From the NCBI GenBank assembly GCA_030041385.1, contig JASHNY010000070.1, forward strand, positions 1 to 37,922: DNA of 37,922 nt, written 5' to 3'. This DNA comes from Alphaproteobacteria bacterium. Lineage in GTDB: Bacteria > Pseudomonadota > Alphaproteobacteria > ATCC43930 > CGMCC-115725. The notes under the pieces are model-generated. The model worked only from the letters and a program-made list of their open reading frames with translations, had not been told where the DNA came from and did not search any database. Shown here piece by piece: positions 7,382 through 20,251 of the stretch (within the stretch, counting starts at the first letter, position 1; each line of letters opens with the position of its first letter). Made by a program: the position numbers and the translations under genes.

Positions 7382-8773
7382 TCAACTGGGCAGGTGAACG
7401 CGGGCGCGCAATCCGCCCTGCGGGGAGGTTTCGAGCCGCACGTCGCCGCCATGGCTGCGGGCGACATCGCGGGCGATCGCGAGGCCGAGGCCGATTCCCC
7501 CGGTCTCTGAATTGCGTGACGCATCGAGGCGGACGAATGGCTGAAACACCCGGTCGCGATCTTCCGCCGGGATGCCCGGGCCGTCGTCGTCGATCAGGAT
7601 ATCGACCCCGCCCTCTACCGCCAGCCCGGCCAGCCAGACATGAGTGCCGTATTGGCGCGCGTTGGTAATCAGGTTGCCGAGGCAGCGCCGCAATGCGTTG
7701 GGCCGCACCGGCACCACGATCTCGCCCGGGACCGACAATGACAGCGGCGTGCCGTCGCGGCGCACCGCCGCGGCAATGTCGTCGAGCAACATCGCGATAT
7801 CGGTCTCCACCGGCGATTCGGTGCCCTCGCCACGGGCGAAATCGAGATAGAGATCGACGAGCCGCTCCATCTCGATCACGTCGGATTTGAGTTCGGCAAC
7901 GGCCGGATCGTCGCCGAGCAGTTCGAGCGCAAGCTTCATGCGCGTCATCGGCGTGCGCAGATCGTGCGACACGCCGGCCAGCATCTCGGTGCGCTGGCGC
8001 ACCTGGCGCTGGATGCGGTCGCGCATCTGAAAAAACGCCACCGCCGCCTGGCGCACTTCCAGCGCGCCCTCGACCTTGGAGAACCGCACCGGCCGGCCCT
8101 TGCCGAACCCCTCGGCCGCCGCCGCCAGCCGGCGCAGCGACTTGACCTGGTTGCGCAGGAACAGCGCGGCAACGAACGCCAGGATCAGCGACGAGCCGAC
8201 CATCCACAGCATGAAAATGTAAGTCGTCGAGGTATAGAGCCGCTTGCGCGGCACGATGACCGACAACACCGCGCCGGGCAGCTGGATCCCGATCAGCACA
8301 TCGTCCGGATCGTTGTCGGCATCGATCCAGTAGGGCCGGCCGACCCGTTCGGCCAGGGTCTGGTGCAGCTGGGTTTCCAGCAAAGTCCCGCCGGATGGCA
8401 GCGGCGGCGGCAGTGTTTTGCCCGGTTCGAGGGTGAAGCTCATATCGGTGAGCGCCGAGCCCGTTTCGAGCAGTCCGGTCTGGTCGACCGGGCGCGGCGT
8501 GTATTTCATCGCCTCGATGACGAGGCCGATATCGCCCGCAACATCGGAGGAATAGCGGTACGACACGGTCTCCCAGTGGCGGTCGTAAAACACCCAGGTG
8601 GCGATGATCTGCACCAGCACCAGCGGCATCACGATCAGCAGCAGCGAGCGCCCGAACATCGTCTGCGGCAGGATCCGCTTGGTCCAGCGCCGCGGACGGA
8701 CCTCGAAGCGCTCGGCCGGCGGCGGCAGCGCCTCTGTGGCGGCAACGCCGCCGTCAGTCGGGGCGGAGCGCAT
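7382..8773 (-). CDS. Sensor histidine kinase, EnvZ-like
   Basis: 463 residues. A first membrane segment (about 41-62) and a second (about 184-206) enclose a periplasmic sensor region of about 120 residues. A HAMP linker follows, then the HisKA box AGVSHDLRTPMTRMKLALEL with phospho-acceptor His270. The ATPase domain has an N box (NLITNAR, 367-373), a G1 box (DDDGPGIP) and a G2 box (GGIGLGLAIARD). All catalytic boxes are intact. The start overlaps the end of the response regulator gene by 20 nt, so the pair is translationally coupled. The signal is unknown. Confidence 0.93.
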   Translation of the reverse strand: MRSAPTDGGVAATEALPPPAERFEVRPRRWTKRILPQTMFGRSLLLIVMPLVLVQIIATWVFYDRHWETVSYRYSSDVAGDIGLVIEAMKYTPRPVDQTGLLETGSALTDMSFTLEPGKTLPPPLPSGGTLLETQLHQTLAERVGRPYWIDADNDPDDVLIGIQLPGAVLSVIVPRKRLYTSTTYIFMLWMVGSSLILAFVAALFLRNQVKSLRRLAAAAEGFGKGRPVRFSKVEGALEVRQAAVAFFQMRDRIQRQVRQRTEMLAGVSHDLRTPMTRMKLALELLGDDPAVAELKSDVIEMERLVDLYLDFARGEGTESPVETDIAMLLDDIAAAVRRDGTPLSLSVPGEIVVPVRPNALRRCLGNLITNARQYGTHVWLAGLAVEGGVDILIDDDGPGIPAEDRDRVFQPFVRLDASRNSETGGIGLGLAIARDVARSHGGDVRLETSPQGGLRARVHLPS

Positions 8774-9437
8774 AGCCGGTGCCGCGGACGGTCTGCAAAT
8801 AGCGCGGAAAGCGCGGGTCGCGCTCGATCTTGCGCCGCAGCCGGGTCATCTGCACATCGACGGTGCGGACATTGCCGCTGAGCTGCATCAATTCGGCCAA
8901 TTCCTCGCGCGACACCGGCTGCCCGGCGCGCTGCGCCAGGCTGGCGAGCAGCCCGGCCTCCGCCGCGGTCAGGCGCACGAGGTCGCCGCCGCGCGACAGT
9001 TCGCCGCGCGCGAGGTCGAAGCGGAACCCGCCAAAGCGGATTTCGCGCCCCTCCGCCGCGGAGGCGGGACGGCGCTGCAGGATGTTGCGGATGCGCAGCA
9101 CCAGCTCGCGCGGCTCGAACGGCTTGGCGAGGAAATCGTCGGCGCCCTGTTCGAGCCCGTTGATGCGGTCTTCGGGCTCGGCCATTGCGGTCAACAGCAA
9201 CACCGGCACCTCGCTGTCGCGGCGCAGGGCGCGGGTCAGGTCGAGCCCGTTTTCGCCCGGCATCATCACGTCGAGCACGACGAGGTCGAAGGCGAAGCTG
9301 GCGAGGCTGGCGCGCGCCTCGCCGGCATCGCCGGCGGTGGTGACGCGGAACCCGTTATCCGACAGATAGCGCTGCAGCAGCCCGCGCAGGCGCGCATCGT
9401 CGTCGACGACCAGCAGGTGAGGTTCGCTCTCGCTCAT
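8754..9437 (-). CDS. OmpR-family response regulator (PetR-like)
   Basis: 227 residues from the ATG at 9435-9437, chosen because MSESEPHLLVVDDDARLRGL is the normal receiver start; an earlier ATG would add ten residues. The receiver domain has acidic residues DDD near 12-14, phospho-acceptor Asp56 in VVLDVMMPG and Lys105 in LAKPFEPREL. The C-terminal winged helix ends in RTVDVQMTRLRRKIE and VRGTGYALRP. With a MarR gene directly upstream it matches the petP-petR arrangement of Rhodobacter, where these regulators affect cytochrome bc1 expression. Equivalence of function is inference. The cognate kinase overlaps its 3' end. Confidence 0.93.
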   Translation of the reverse strand: MSESEPHLLVVDDDARLRGLLQRYLSDNGFRVTTAGDAGEARASLASFAFDLVVLDVMMPGENGLDLTRALRRDSEVPVLLLTAMAEPEDRINGLEQGADDFLAKPFEPRELVLRIRNILQRRPASAAEGREIRFGGFRFDLARGELSRGGDLVRLTAAEAGLLASLAQRAGQPVSREELAELMQLSGNVRTVDVQMTRLRRKIERDPRFPRYLQTVRGTGYALRPD

Positions 9438-9488
9438 CCGGCCCAGTATACGACAACGCCGCGCCAAACGCCGCCCGGGCGGGAGGCG

Positions 9489-9989
9489 CTATCGCCGGGT
9501 CGGCGGCGGATGCTCGAAACGGCGCCGGTCTTCCTCGCTCTCGATGATGCCGAGGAGCACCTTGCGGAAACCCTCGACCGCCGGCGCACCGGCCTTCTTG
9601 AAGGCGGCACCGACGCGGGCGCGCTGCGGCGCCGACAACAGCCGCTCGAGCTGGTGTCCGCGCTCGGTCAATTCCAGCAGCCGCTGGCGGCGGTCCTGGA
9701 GACCGCGGTGCTGGATGATGAAGCCCTGCCGGACCAGCTGGCCGAGCACACGGTTGAGGCTCTGCTTGGTGATGCGCAGGATTTCGAGCAATTCGCCGAC
9801 CGTCATGTGCGGATAACGGCCGACAAAGTGCACGACCCGATGATGGGCCCGGCCGAAGCCGTATTCGTCGAGGATGCGGTCCGGCTCGGCGGTGAAATCG
9901 CGGTAGGCGAAGAACAGCAACTCGATTCCCTGGCGCACCAGCTCTTCGCCCGCCAGGTCCGCGGCGGATGGCGATTTTATGTCAGCCAT
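9489..9989 (-). CDS. MarR-family regulator (PetP-like)
   Basis: 166 residues with the MarR winged helix-turn-helix: RAHHRVVHFVGRYPHMTVGE, LLEILRITKQSLNRVLGQLV, then the wing segment RQGFIIQHRGLQDRRQRLLE and LTERGHQLERLL. It is the first gene of a minus-strand unit MarR, response regulator, histidine kinase. This block next to a divergent branched-chain aminotransferase recalls the petP/petR region of purple bacteria. The short divergent gap with ilvE carries repeated ATATTG words that could be its operator. Ligand and targets cannot be told from sequence. Confidence 0.88.
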   Translation of the reverse strand: MADIKSPSAADLAGEELVRQGIELLFFAYRDFTAEPDRILDEYGFGRAHHRVVHFVGRYPHMTVGELLEILRITKQSLNRVLGQLVRQGFIIQHRGLQDRRQRLLELTERGHQLERLLSAPQRARVGAAFKKAGAPAVEGFRKVLLGIIESEEDRRRFEHPPPTRR

Positions 9990-10019
9990 ATTGACTTATA
10001 TTGCAGGCTCGGGTACAAG
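9988..10019 (+). promoter_or_regulatory. Divergent promoter region between MarR gene and ilvE
   Basis: On the plus strand TTGACT (9991-9996) and TACAAG (10014-10019) are 17 bp apart, a reasonable sigma-70-type promoter for ilvE. On the minus strand TATAAG (9995-10000) overlaps it and would place the MarR transcript start almost at its ATG. ATATTG occurs twice in direct orientation (9988-9993 and 9998-10003), one helical turn apart, a possible regulator site covering both promoters. Confidence 0.45.
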
Positions 10020-10068
10020 CCGGCGGTATTCTGGACTATAAGGTCTGCCGAAATTTCGGTACGAGGAT

Positions 10069-10983
10069 ATGTCCATGGCCGCAACCCCTCCCTTCGACGA
10101 CCGCGACGGCTTCATCTGGTATGACGGCCGGCTGGTTCCCTGGCGCGATGCAAAACTGCACGTGCTGACTCACGCCCTCCATTATGCGAGTTGTGTGTTC
10201 GAAGGCGAGCGTGTCTATGGCGGCAAGGTCTTCCATCTCGACGAGCATAACGCCCGCCTGATCAATTCGGCCAAAATCCTCGGCTTCGAGGTGCCGGCCA
10301 GCATGGACGATCTGGCCAAGGCGACGGAGGAGGTGGTCGCAGCGAACCACATCGTCGATGGCTATGTCCGCCCGGTGTGCTGGCGCGGCGCCGAGCAGAT
10401 GGGGGTGTCGGCGCAGGCGGCGAAAATCCACCTGGCGTTGGCGACCTGGGAGTGGCCGGCCTATTTTTCGCCCGAGGCGCGGGCCAAGGGCATCCGCATG
10501 TGCTGGGCCCCATGGGCCCGGCCGGCGCCGAACACCGCCCCGGTTCACGCAAAGGCGGCCGGGCTTTACATGATCTGCACGCTGTCCAAGCACGATGCCG
10601 AGGCCAAGGGGTTTGACGACGGGCTGATGCTGGACTGGCGCGGCCAGCTCGCCGAGGCGACCGGCGCCAACATCTTTCTCGTCATCAACGGCGAGCTGCA
10701 CACCCCGACCCCGGATTGCTTCCTCAACGGCATCACCCGGCAGACCGTGATCGGCCTCGCCAGGAAGCGCGGCATCAAGGTGGTCGAACGCGCGATCTGG
10801 CCGCAGGAGCTGGCGCAGGCGCAGGAGGTATTCCTGACCGGCTCGGCGGCGGAAGTCACCCCGGTCGGCGAGATCACCGGCGCGCACGGCAATTACCGCT
10901 TCACTCCCAGCACCGTGTGCCGGCTGATGTGGGAGGATTTCGACCGGCTGGTCGGCAAGAAGCCGGTCGCCAGCGCGGCCTGA
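10069..10983 (+). CDS. ilvE: Branched-chain amino acid aminotransferase
   Basis: 304 residues, class IV PLP aminotransferase. It interconverts valine, leucine and isoleucine with their 2-oxo acids using glutamate/2-oxoglutarate. Family marks are THALHYASCVFEGERVY near 34-50, the PLP lysine Lys162 in PVHAKAAGLYM, EATGANIFLV, and the late segment LTGSAAEVTPVGEI. Length and spacing match the E. coli IlvE type, which has its lysine near 160. The ATG at 10069 follows ACGAGG. It is transcribed divergently from the MarR gene and followed by a palindromic repeat before the convergent aminotransferase gene. Confidence 0.95.
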   Translation: MSMAATPPFDDRDGFIWYDGRLVPWRDAKLHVLTHALHYASCVFEGERVYGGKVFHLDEHNARLINSAKILGFEVPASMDDLAKATEEVVAANHIVDGYVRPVCWRGAEQMGVSAQAAKIHLALATWEWPAYFSPEARAKGIRMCWAPWARPAPNTAPVHAKAAGLYMICTLSKHDAEAKGFDDGLMLDWRGQLAEATGANIFLVINGELHTPTPDCFLNGITRQTVIGLARKRGIKVVERAIWPQELAQAQEVFLTGSAAEVTPVGEITGAHGNYRFTPSTVCRLMWEDFDRLVGKKPVASAA

Positions 10984-10998
10984 CCGCCAATCCGCGTC

Positions 10999-11074
10999 GT
11001 CGCCCCCGCGAAGGCGGGGCCCCGAGCAACCGTTTATGCTTATGGCTCCGGGTTCCCGCTTACGCGGGAATGAC
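10999..11074. repeat. GTCAT-type palindromic element
   Basis: Imperfect outer arms GTCGCCCCCGCG (10999-11010) and CGCGGGAATGAC (11063-11074) enclose two small hairpins: CCCCGC-gaag-GCGGGG at the left and TCCCGC-ttac-GCGGGA at the right. It belongs to the same class as the elements at 21789-21849, 25595-25677 and 37774-37822. Lying between convergent ilvE and the aspartate aminotransferase gene, it may double as a transcription terminator, although no clear T-run follows. Confidence 0.6.
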
Positions 11075-11098
11075 GACTCGATTCGACCGATCGCGCTG

Positions 11099-12995
<1,897 letters not shown>

Positions 12996-12997
12996 CG

Positions 12998-13630
12998 TTA
13001 GTCGAATTCGGTCGGCAAGGCGGGATCGCGATGATGCGCGAACATGCGGCCGATATGAAACCGCGAGCTGCGGTTGACGGAGAGCTCGGCGGGGATGTCG
13101 GGCTCGGCGAAAAACGCGACCTCGGTGGTCTCGTAGCTCGGCCGGGCGGCACCGCCGACGATGCCGCAGACAAAAAACAGGCGGTAGATGTGGAAGGGCC
13201 AGCGCGTCGGCATCTGCGCCGAGCCGACGCGGTCGAACACCGCGGCCAATTTGTGCGGCACGATCTCGAACCCGGTTTCTTCGCGCACCTCGCGCACGAC
13301 CGATTCGCGCGGCGACTGGTTGACGTCGGCCCAGCCGCCCGGCAAGGCCCAGCGCCCGTCGTTCATCTCCCGCACCATCAGCAGCGCGCCGTCATCGCGA
13401 AACACCGCCGCGCGCACGCCGACCTTGGGCGTCGCGTAGCCGGTCTCCATCGCAAACATCGCTTCGACCTCGGCGGCATCCGCACCCGCCGGCTCGGCCA
13501 TCATCCGCGCCGCGATCGTCCGGACGGCGGCATAGCGGTCGCGATCGAACGGATCGGCGGCATAGGTCAGCCCGGTCTGCGCCAGCGCCAGCAATTCGCG
13601 CGCCCAAAGCAGCCAATTCGGTTCAGTCAT
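12998..13630 (-). CDS. NUDIX hydrolase with Nudix N-terminal domain
   Basis: 210 residues. An N-terminal helical domain (about 1-65, WLLWARELLALAQTGLTYAA ... FDRDRYAAVRTIAARMMA) is the Nudix_hydro_N type. It precedes a NUDIX domain with the box GWADVNQSPRESVVREVREE followed by TGF. The first Glu of the canonical G-x5-E part reads Gln here; the metal-binding REVREE core is intact. Family members hydrolyse nucleoside diphosphate derivatives such as ADP-ribose or CDP-choline, and the substrate here is not determined. It heads a two-gene unit with the methyltransferase, divergent from uvrB across a 140-bp gap. Confidence 0.9.
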   Translation of the reverse strand: MTEPNWLLWARELLALAQTGLTYAADPFDRDRYAAVRTIAARMMAEPAGADAAEVEAMFAMETGYATPKVGVRAAVFRDDGALLMVREMNDGRWALPGGWADVNQSPRESVVREVREETGFEIVPHKLAAVFDRVGSAQMPTRWPFHIYRLFFVCGIVGGAARPSYETTEVAFFAEPDIPAELSVNRSSRFHIGRMFAHHRDPALPTEFD

Positions 13631-13770
13631 GCATCCCCTTTTCCCACGGCTCCAGGCCGGCGAACCGTGCTTGACCCGGAACGACTAAGCGATGGTAATC
13701 CCTTCTCGCGGCGCCCGCGAATTGCGGTGTCGCGCTGGCGCTGCAACAGTCCACGCCTTATCTTTGATCC

Positions 13771-15924
<2,154 letters not shown>

Positions 15925-15942
15925 GGTCGAGGAATGACCGCC

Positions 15943-16734
15943 ATGCCCGAGCTCGATGGCGCGCTCGCCACCCCCGAGGTGCCGAAGACGGCGCTGGTCA
16001 CCGGCGGTGCGCGCCGTGTCGGCAGGGCGCTGTCGCTGGCCCTGGCCGAGGCCGGTTATGCCGTCGCCATCCATTATCATCGCGCCGGCGATGCGGCGCA
16101 GGCGCTGGCCGCGGAAATCGGCGCGGCCGGCGGAACGGCGGTCGCGCTCGCCGCCGATCTCGCCGACGAGAACGCGGTACGTGAACTCGCGGCCCGGGCC
16201 GCCGCTGCGCTCGGGCCGATCGGCGTTCTCGTCAACAATGCCGCGGTGTTCGAGAACGATACGGTGGCCACCGCGACGCAGGCCGGCTGGGATCGCCACT
16301 TGGCGATCAATCTGCGCGCGCCTTTTGTGCTGATTCAAGAGGTTGCGGCGCGTTTGCCGAGCGATGCGGGGGGCGTCGTGGTCAACCTGCTGGACGAACG
16401 CGTGTGGAATCTGACGCCGTATTTCGTCTCCTACACCGTCGCCAAGGCGGGGTTGTGGACGCTGACGCAGACCATGGCGCTGGCGCTGGCGCCGCGCATC
16501 CGCGTCAACGGCATCGGCCCCGGCCCGACGCTGCCGAGCACTCGCCAGTCGGAAGCCCAGTTCATCCAGCAATGCCGCGCCCTGCCGCTCGGCCGCGGCA
16601 CCGCCCCTGCCGAGATCGCCGCCGCCTTGCGCTTTATCCTGGCGGCGCCGGCGCTTACCGGGCAGATGATCGCGCTCGACGGCGGCCAGCATCTCGGCTG
16701 GGCGCAGCCGCGCCAGTCGTTCGCGGTCGAATAG
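15943..16734 (+). CDS. SDR oxidoreductase, pteridine-reductase-like
   Basis: 263 residues from the ATG at 15943, which has GAGGA nine bases upstream; an in-frame ATG at 15934 abuts that site and is less likely. It is a short-chain dehydrogenase with cofactor motif TGGARRVGRAL, NNAA, and YxxxK in SYTVAKAGLW. The usual catalytic Ser is replaced by Asp in VVNLLDERVW, 13 residues before the catalytic Tyr. This is the Asp-Tyr-Lys arrangement of pteridine reductases (PTR1/FolM type), as is the RVG after the Gly motif, and the IRVNGIGPGPTLPS segment fits. Reduction of dihydropterin or dihydrofolate is therefore likely but inferred. It sits between uvrB and uvrC. Confidence 0.88.
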   Translation: MPELDGALATPEVPKTALVTGGARRVGRALSLALAEAGYAVAIHYHRAGDAAQALAAEIGAAGGTAVALAADLADENAVRELAARAAAALGPIGVLVNNAAVFENDTVATATQAGWDRHLAINLRAPFVLIQEVAARLPSDAGGVVVNLLDERVWNLTPYFVSYTVAKAGLWTLTQTMALALAPRIRVNGIGPGPTLPSTRQSEAQFIQQCRALPLGRGTAPAEIAAALRFILAAPALTGQMIALDGGQHLGWAQPRQSFAVE

Positions 16735-17046
16735 CCAACGGCACGATGCGCGGGTTCTGGTGCGGCAACGAAAAATGTCTCGTCCTGGCGCCGGTTTGGC
16801 CCCTGCTGTTGGCTTGGCGGCGTAAGTTGTTCACAGCGCTTGTTACCGTTCGGATACAGTCGATTATGGCAATACCCTCTCACATAATTGACCGGAGGTT
16901 TCCGGGTTTTTCAGAAAAACATCGACAATTCAACGCGTTAATAATTTGCCTATTTTTTGGGCATTCTCGGCAAACGCTCAGATTGATTGATTTCAGCCGT
17001 TTCGGACCCAAGTTTCTCTACAGAGTTATCCCCAGGTTCGGTGGAT
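16735..17046. other. AT-rich upstream region of uvrC
   Basis: 312 bp without a credible gene. The second half (about 16855-17035) is much more AT-rich than its surroundings and must hold the uvrC promoter; several TATTTTT/TAATAATTT stretches could serve as -10 or UP elements. A single TTATCCCCA resembles a DnaA box with one mismatch but stands alone. A possible TTG start in frame with uvrC occurs at 16987; it would add 20 residues and lacks a ribosome site. Confidence 0.5.
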
Positions 17047-19077
17047 ATGCCCGAGGGAACCGACATTCCGGTGGCGCCGCTGCCGCCTGATGCGGGAGAG
17101 CGGGCGGCGCCGCCACGTCGTGCGCGCCGGCGCGCCACGGCGCCGCTCGACCCGCGCCGCCGTCCGGAAGGCATTGCCGCCGACCCCGTGCCGGTTGCGG
17201 CCGCCGTCGAATTTCCGGCGACCGGCGGGATCGCCGCCGGGACGGCGGTATTGCGCGCGGCGCTGCGCAATGTTCCGGCCCAGCCCGGTGTCTACCGGAT
17301 GCTCAACCGCAAGGGCGATGCGCTTTATGTGGGCAAGGCGCGCAACCTGAAAAACCGGGTGCAGAACTATACGCACACGGCGGGTCTCTCGAACCGGATT
17401 CGCCGGATGGTCGCCGAAACGGCGTCGCTCGAAATCGTCGTCACCGCGACCGAGGCAGAGGCGCTGCTGCTCGAATGCAACCTGATCAAGCGCTTGATGC
17501 CGCGCTTTAACGTGTTGCTGCGCGACGACAAGTCGTTTCCGTTCATCCACCTGACCGCGGGGCACGATTTTCCGCAGCTCGCCAAGTTCCGCGGCGCGCG
17601 CGACAAGGGCGGCGCCTATTTCGGCCCGTTCGCTTCCGCCGGGGCGGTCAACCGCACCCTGATCACGCTGCAGAAGGCGTTCCTCCTGCGCTCGTGCAGC
17701 GACAGCATCTTCGCCAACCGCACGCGGCCGTGCCTGCTCTACCAGATCAAGCGCTGCAGCGCCCCCTGCGTCGGCCGCATCGGGCGCGAGGACTACGCCG
17801 CGCTGATCGAGCAGGCGCACGCGTTTCTGTCCGGCCGCAGTCAGGACGTGCAGCAGCGGCTCGCCGCCGAGATGGAGGAAGCGGCCGAGGCGCTTGATTT
17901 CGAAGGCGCGGCGTTGATCCGCGACCGCATCCGGGCATTGTCGCTGGTGCAGGGGCACCAGGACATCCACGTCGCCGGGATCGTCGACGCCGACGTGATC
18001 GCCGCGCACCAGGAAGGCGGTCAGACCTGCGTGCAGGTGTTCTTTTTCCGCGGCGGGCAGAACTGGGGCAATCGCGCCTATTTTCCAAGCCACGACCGCC
18101 AGCTCGGGATCGACGAGGTGCTGACCGCCTTTGTCGGCCAGTTTTACGACAACCGGCCAAAGCCGCCGCTGATCCTGCTGAGCCACCGGCTGGCCGAGCC
18201 GGAACTGGTGGCCGAGGCGCTGTCGCTGGGCGGTCCGCGCGTCGTCCTGGCGGTGCCGCAGCGCGGCGACAAAAGGCGGCTCGTCGAACGCATCGCCGCG
18301 GCGGCGCGCGAGGCGCTCGGCCGCCGCCTGGCCGAGAGCGCATCACAGCGCCAATTGCTCGACGGGGTTGCCGCCGCGCTCGGGCTTGAAGCGCCCCTCG
18401 ACCGCGTCGAGGTGTACGACAACAGCCACATCCAGGGCTCGAACGCGGTCGGCGCGATGATCGTTGCCGGCCCCGACGGGCTGATCAAGAACGCGTATCG
18501 CAAATTCACGATCCGCAGCGTCGCCCCCGGCTCCTTTGGCGGCGACGATTTCGAAATGATGCGCGAGGTCTTGCGCCGCCGCTTCGGCCGCGCCCTCAAG
18601 GAAGACCCCGACCGCGAGCGCGGCACCTGGCCCGACCTTGTCCTGATCGACGGCGGCCAAGGGCAGCTCAGCGCCGCGCGCGAGGTACTGGCCGAGCTGG
18701 GCATCGACGACGTTGCGATCGCCGGCATCGCCAAGGGGCCCGACCGCAACGCCGGCCGCGAGCGGTTCTTTCTGCCCGGGCGCGCGCCGTTCTCGCTGGA
18801 GCCGCGCGACCCGGTGCTCTATTTCCTGCAGCGCCTGCGCGACGAGGCGCACCGCTTCGCGATCGGCACCCATCGGGCAAGGCGGGCGAAAGCGCTGGGG
18901 CGCTCGCCGCTCGACGAGATTGCCGGGATCGGGGCGCGGCGCAAACAGGCGCTTTTGCACCATTTCGGCTCGGCACGGGCGGTGGCGCGCGCGGGGCTTC
19001 CGGAAATCGAGCGCGTGCCGGGAATCAGCACCGGAGTCGCAAAAAAGGTTTATGACCATTTTCACGGCGACGGCTAA
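17047..19077 (+). CDS. uvrC: Excinuclease ABC subunit C
   Basis: 676 residues from ATG 17047. UvrC makes both incisions in nucleotide excision repair. The GIY-YIG nuclease starts near residue 77 ([22 protein letters not shown]), later a UVR motif ([20 protein letters not shown]). The RNase H-like second nuclease has [20 protein letters not shown] and [18 protein letters not shown], and two helix-hairpin-helix motifs ([39 protein letters not shown]) close the protein. About 65 Pro/Arg/Ala-rich residues precede the first domain, longer than in E. coli. pgsA follows after 28 bp, so the uvrC-pgsA-mob/moa genes are probably one transcript. Confidence 0.97.
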   Translation: MPEGTDIPVAPLPPDAGERAAPPRRARRRATAPLDPRRRPEGIAADPVPVAAAVEFPATGGIAAGTAVLRAALRNVPAQPGVYRMLNRKGDALYVGKARNLKNRVQNYTHTAGLSNRIRRMVAETASLEIVVTATEAEALLLECNLIKRLMPRFNVLLRDDKSFPFIHLTAGHDFPQLAKFRGARDKGGAYFGPFASAGAVNRTLITLQKAFLLRSCSDSIFANRTRPCLLYQIKRCSAPCVGRIGREDYAALIEQAHAFLSGRSQDVQQRLAAEMEEAAEALDFEGAALIRDRIRALSLVQGHQDIHVAGIVDADVIAAHQEGGQTCVQVFFFRGGQNWGNRAYFPSHDRQLGIDEVLTAFVGQFYDNRPKPPLILLSHRLAEPELVAEALSLGGPRVVLAVPQRGDKRRLVERIAAAAREALGRRLAESASQRQLLDGVAAALGLEAPLDRVEVYDNSHIQGSNAVGAMIVAGPDGLIKNAYRKFTIRSVAPGSFGGDDFEMMREVLRRRFGRALKEDPDRERGTWPDLVLIDGGQGQLSAAREVLAELGIDDVAIAGIAKGPDRNAGRERFFLPGRAPFSLEPRDPVLYFLQRLRDEAHRFAIGTHRARRAKALGRSPLDEIAGIGARRKQALLHHFGSARAVARAGLPEIERVPGISTGVAKKVYDHFHGDG

Positions 19078-19105
19078 GATATCCGCGCTTTTCCGGAGGC
19101 CCCCC

Positions 19106-19699
19106 GTGCCGCTGACCAGCCTGCCCAACCTGCTGACGCTGTCGCGCATCCTGGCGGTACCGTTGGTGGTGGCGACGTTCTACATTTCGGGCGATTCGGC
19201 GCGCTGGTTCGGCTGCGCGCTGTTCGCGGCAGCGGGGGTGACCGATTGGCTCGACGGGCATGTCGCCCGGCGCTGGGAGCAGCAATCCGAACTTGGCCGG
19301 TTTCTCGACCCGATTGCCGATAAACTGCTGGTTTCCGCAACGCTGTTGATGCTGACCGCGAGCGGCCGCCTGGCGGACGGGGCGGTGTTGCCGGCGCTGG
19401 TCATCCTGTGTCGCGAAATCCTGGTGTCAGGGTTGCGCGAGCACCTGGCCGGGCTCAGCGTCGGGGTGCCGGTCTCGCGCCTGGCCAAATGGAAGACCGC
19501 AATCCAGATGCTCGCCATCGGCTTCCTGATCGTCGGTTCCGCGGGCCCGGCCTTCTTGCCGGTCGTGGCGATCGGCGACGCGCTGCTGTGGGTGGCGGCG
19601 CTGTTGACGCTGGTGACCGGCTACGACTATCTGCGCGCCAGCCTGTCGCACCTGACCCATCCCCGCGCGCGCCGCAGCAACTCGCAGCACCTCGCGTGA
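19106..19699 (+). CDS. pgsA: CDP-diacylglycerol-glycerol-3-phosphate 3-phosphatidyltransferase
   Basis: 197 residues. The start is a GTG at 19106 with a clear GGAGG six bases upstream, giving the family N-terminus PLTSLPNLLTLSRILAVPLV. The enzyme makes phosphatidylglycerophosphate from CDP-diacylglycerol and glycerol-3-phosphate in the inner membrane, the committed step to phosphatidylglycerol and cardiolipin. The CDP-alcohol phosphotransferase signature is complete: D47, D50-G51, A54-R55, G64, D68 and D72 (GVTDWLDGHVARR then LGRFLDPIADKLL). About five to six hydrophobic segments follow. It sits directly behind uvrC, the standard alphaproteobacterial order. Confidence 0.95.
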   Translation: MPLTSLPNLLTLSRILAVPLVVATFYISGDSARWFGCALFAAAGVTDWLDGHVARRWEQQSELGRFLDPIADKLLVSATLLMLTASGRLADGAVLPALVILCREILVSGLREHLAGLSVGVPVSRLAKWKTAIQMLAIGFLIVGSAGPAFLPVVAIGDALLWVAALLTLVTGYDYLRASLSHLTHPRARRSNSQHLA

Positions 19700-19756
19700 G
19701 GCGCGGCTTGCAGCGGGCGGTGCCGCCGCTTAAGTGAGGCGGAGGAACGGGCAGCA

Positions 19757-20251
19757 ATGCGGATTTTCGGCCTCGCCGGCTGGAGCGGCAGCGGCAAGAC
19801 GACGTTGTTGACGGCGTTGATCCCCGAATTGGTGGCACGGGGCCTTACGGTGTCGACGATCAAGCATGCCCATCACGAATTCGATATCGACCGGCCGGGC
19901 AAGGATTCGTGGCGCCATCGCGAAGCCGGCGCCACCGAGGTGATGGTCGCATCGTCGCGGCGCTGGGCCTTGATGCGCGAATTGCGCGGCGCGCCGGAGG
20001 CGGCGCTCGACGAGCTGGTGGCGCGGATGAGCCCGGTCGATCTGCTATTGGTCGAAGGCTTCAAGCGGCACCCGCACCCCAAGATCGAGGTGCATCGCCC
20101 CTCGGTCGGCCAGCCGCTGCTGTATCCGGACGATCCGCATATCGTCGCGATCGCCAGCGACGAGATTTTGTCGGTGCCGCTGCCGCTGTTGCCGCTCGAC
20201 GAACCGGCCGTGATCGCCGGGTTCATGCTCGCGCACAGGGAATCGGGCTGA
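19757..20251 (+). CDS. mobB: Molybdopterin-guanine dinucleotide biosynthesis adapter MobB
   Basis: 164 residues. The P-loop GWSGSGKTT (8-16) and STIKHAHHEFDID followed by the GKDSWRHREAGA segment define MobB, a GTP-binding helper of MobA in converting molybdopterin cofactor to the guanine dinucleotide form. The later VDLLLVEGFKRHPHPKIEV is the other conserved block. The ribosome site is GGAGGAACGG. Its stop TGA shares one base with the moeA start, so the two are translationally coupled. mobA is not in the window. Confidence 0.95.
   Translation: MRIFGLAGWSGSGKTTLLTALIPELVARGLTVSTIKHAHHEFDIDRPGKDSWRHREAGATEVMVASSRRWALMRELRGAPEAALDELVARMSPVDLLLVEGFKRHPHPKIEVHRPSVGQPLLYPDDPHIVAIASDEILSVPLPLLPLDEPAVIAGFMLAHRESG

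Noticed and set aside
13631-13770. LexA/SOS box upstream of uvrB
   Set aside because: GAAC words occur but with 13-base spacing, not the N7 spacing of the alphaproteobacterial box.
16820-17036. Possible replication origin or DnaA box (TTATCCCCA) upstream of uvrC
   Set aside because: Single imperfect box, no clustering, no dnaA/dnaN or parAB genes. The AT-rich DNA is explained by a promoter.
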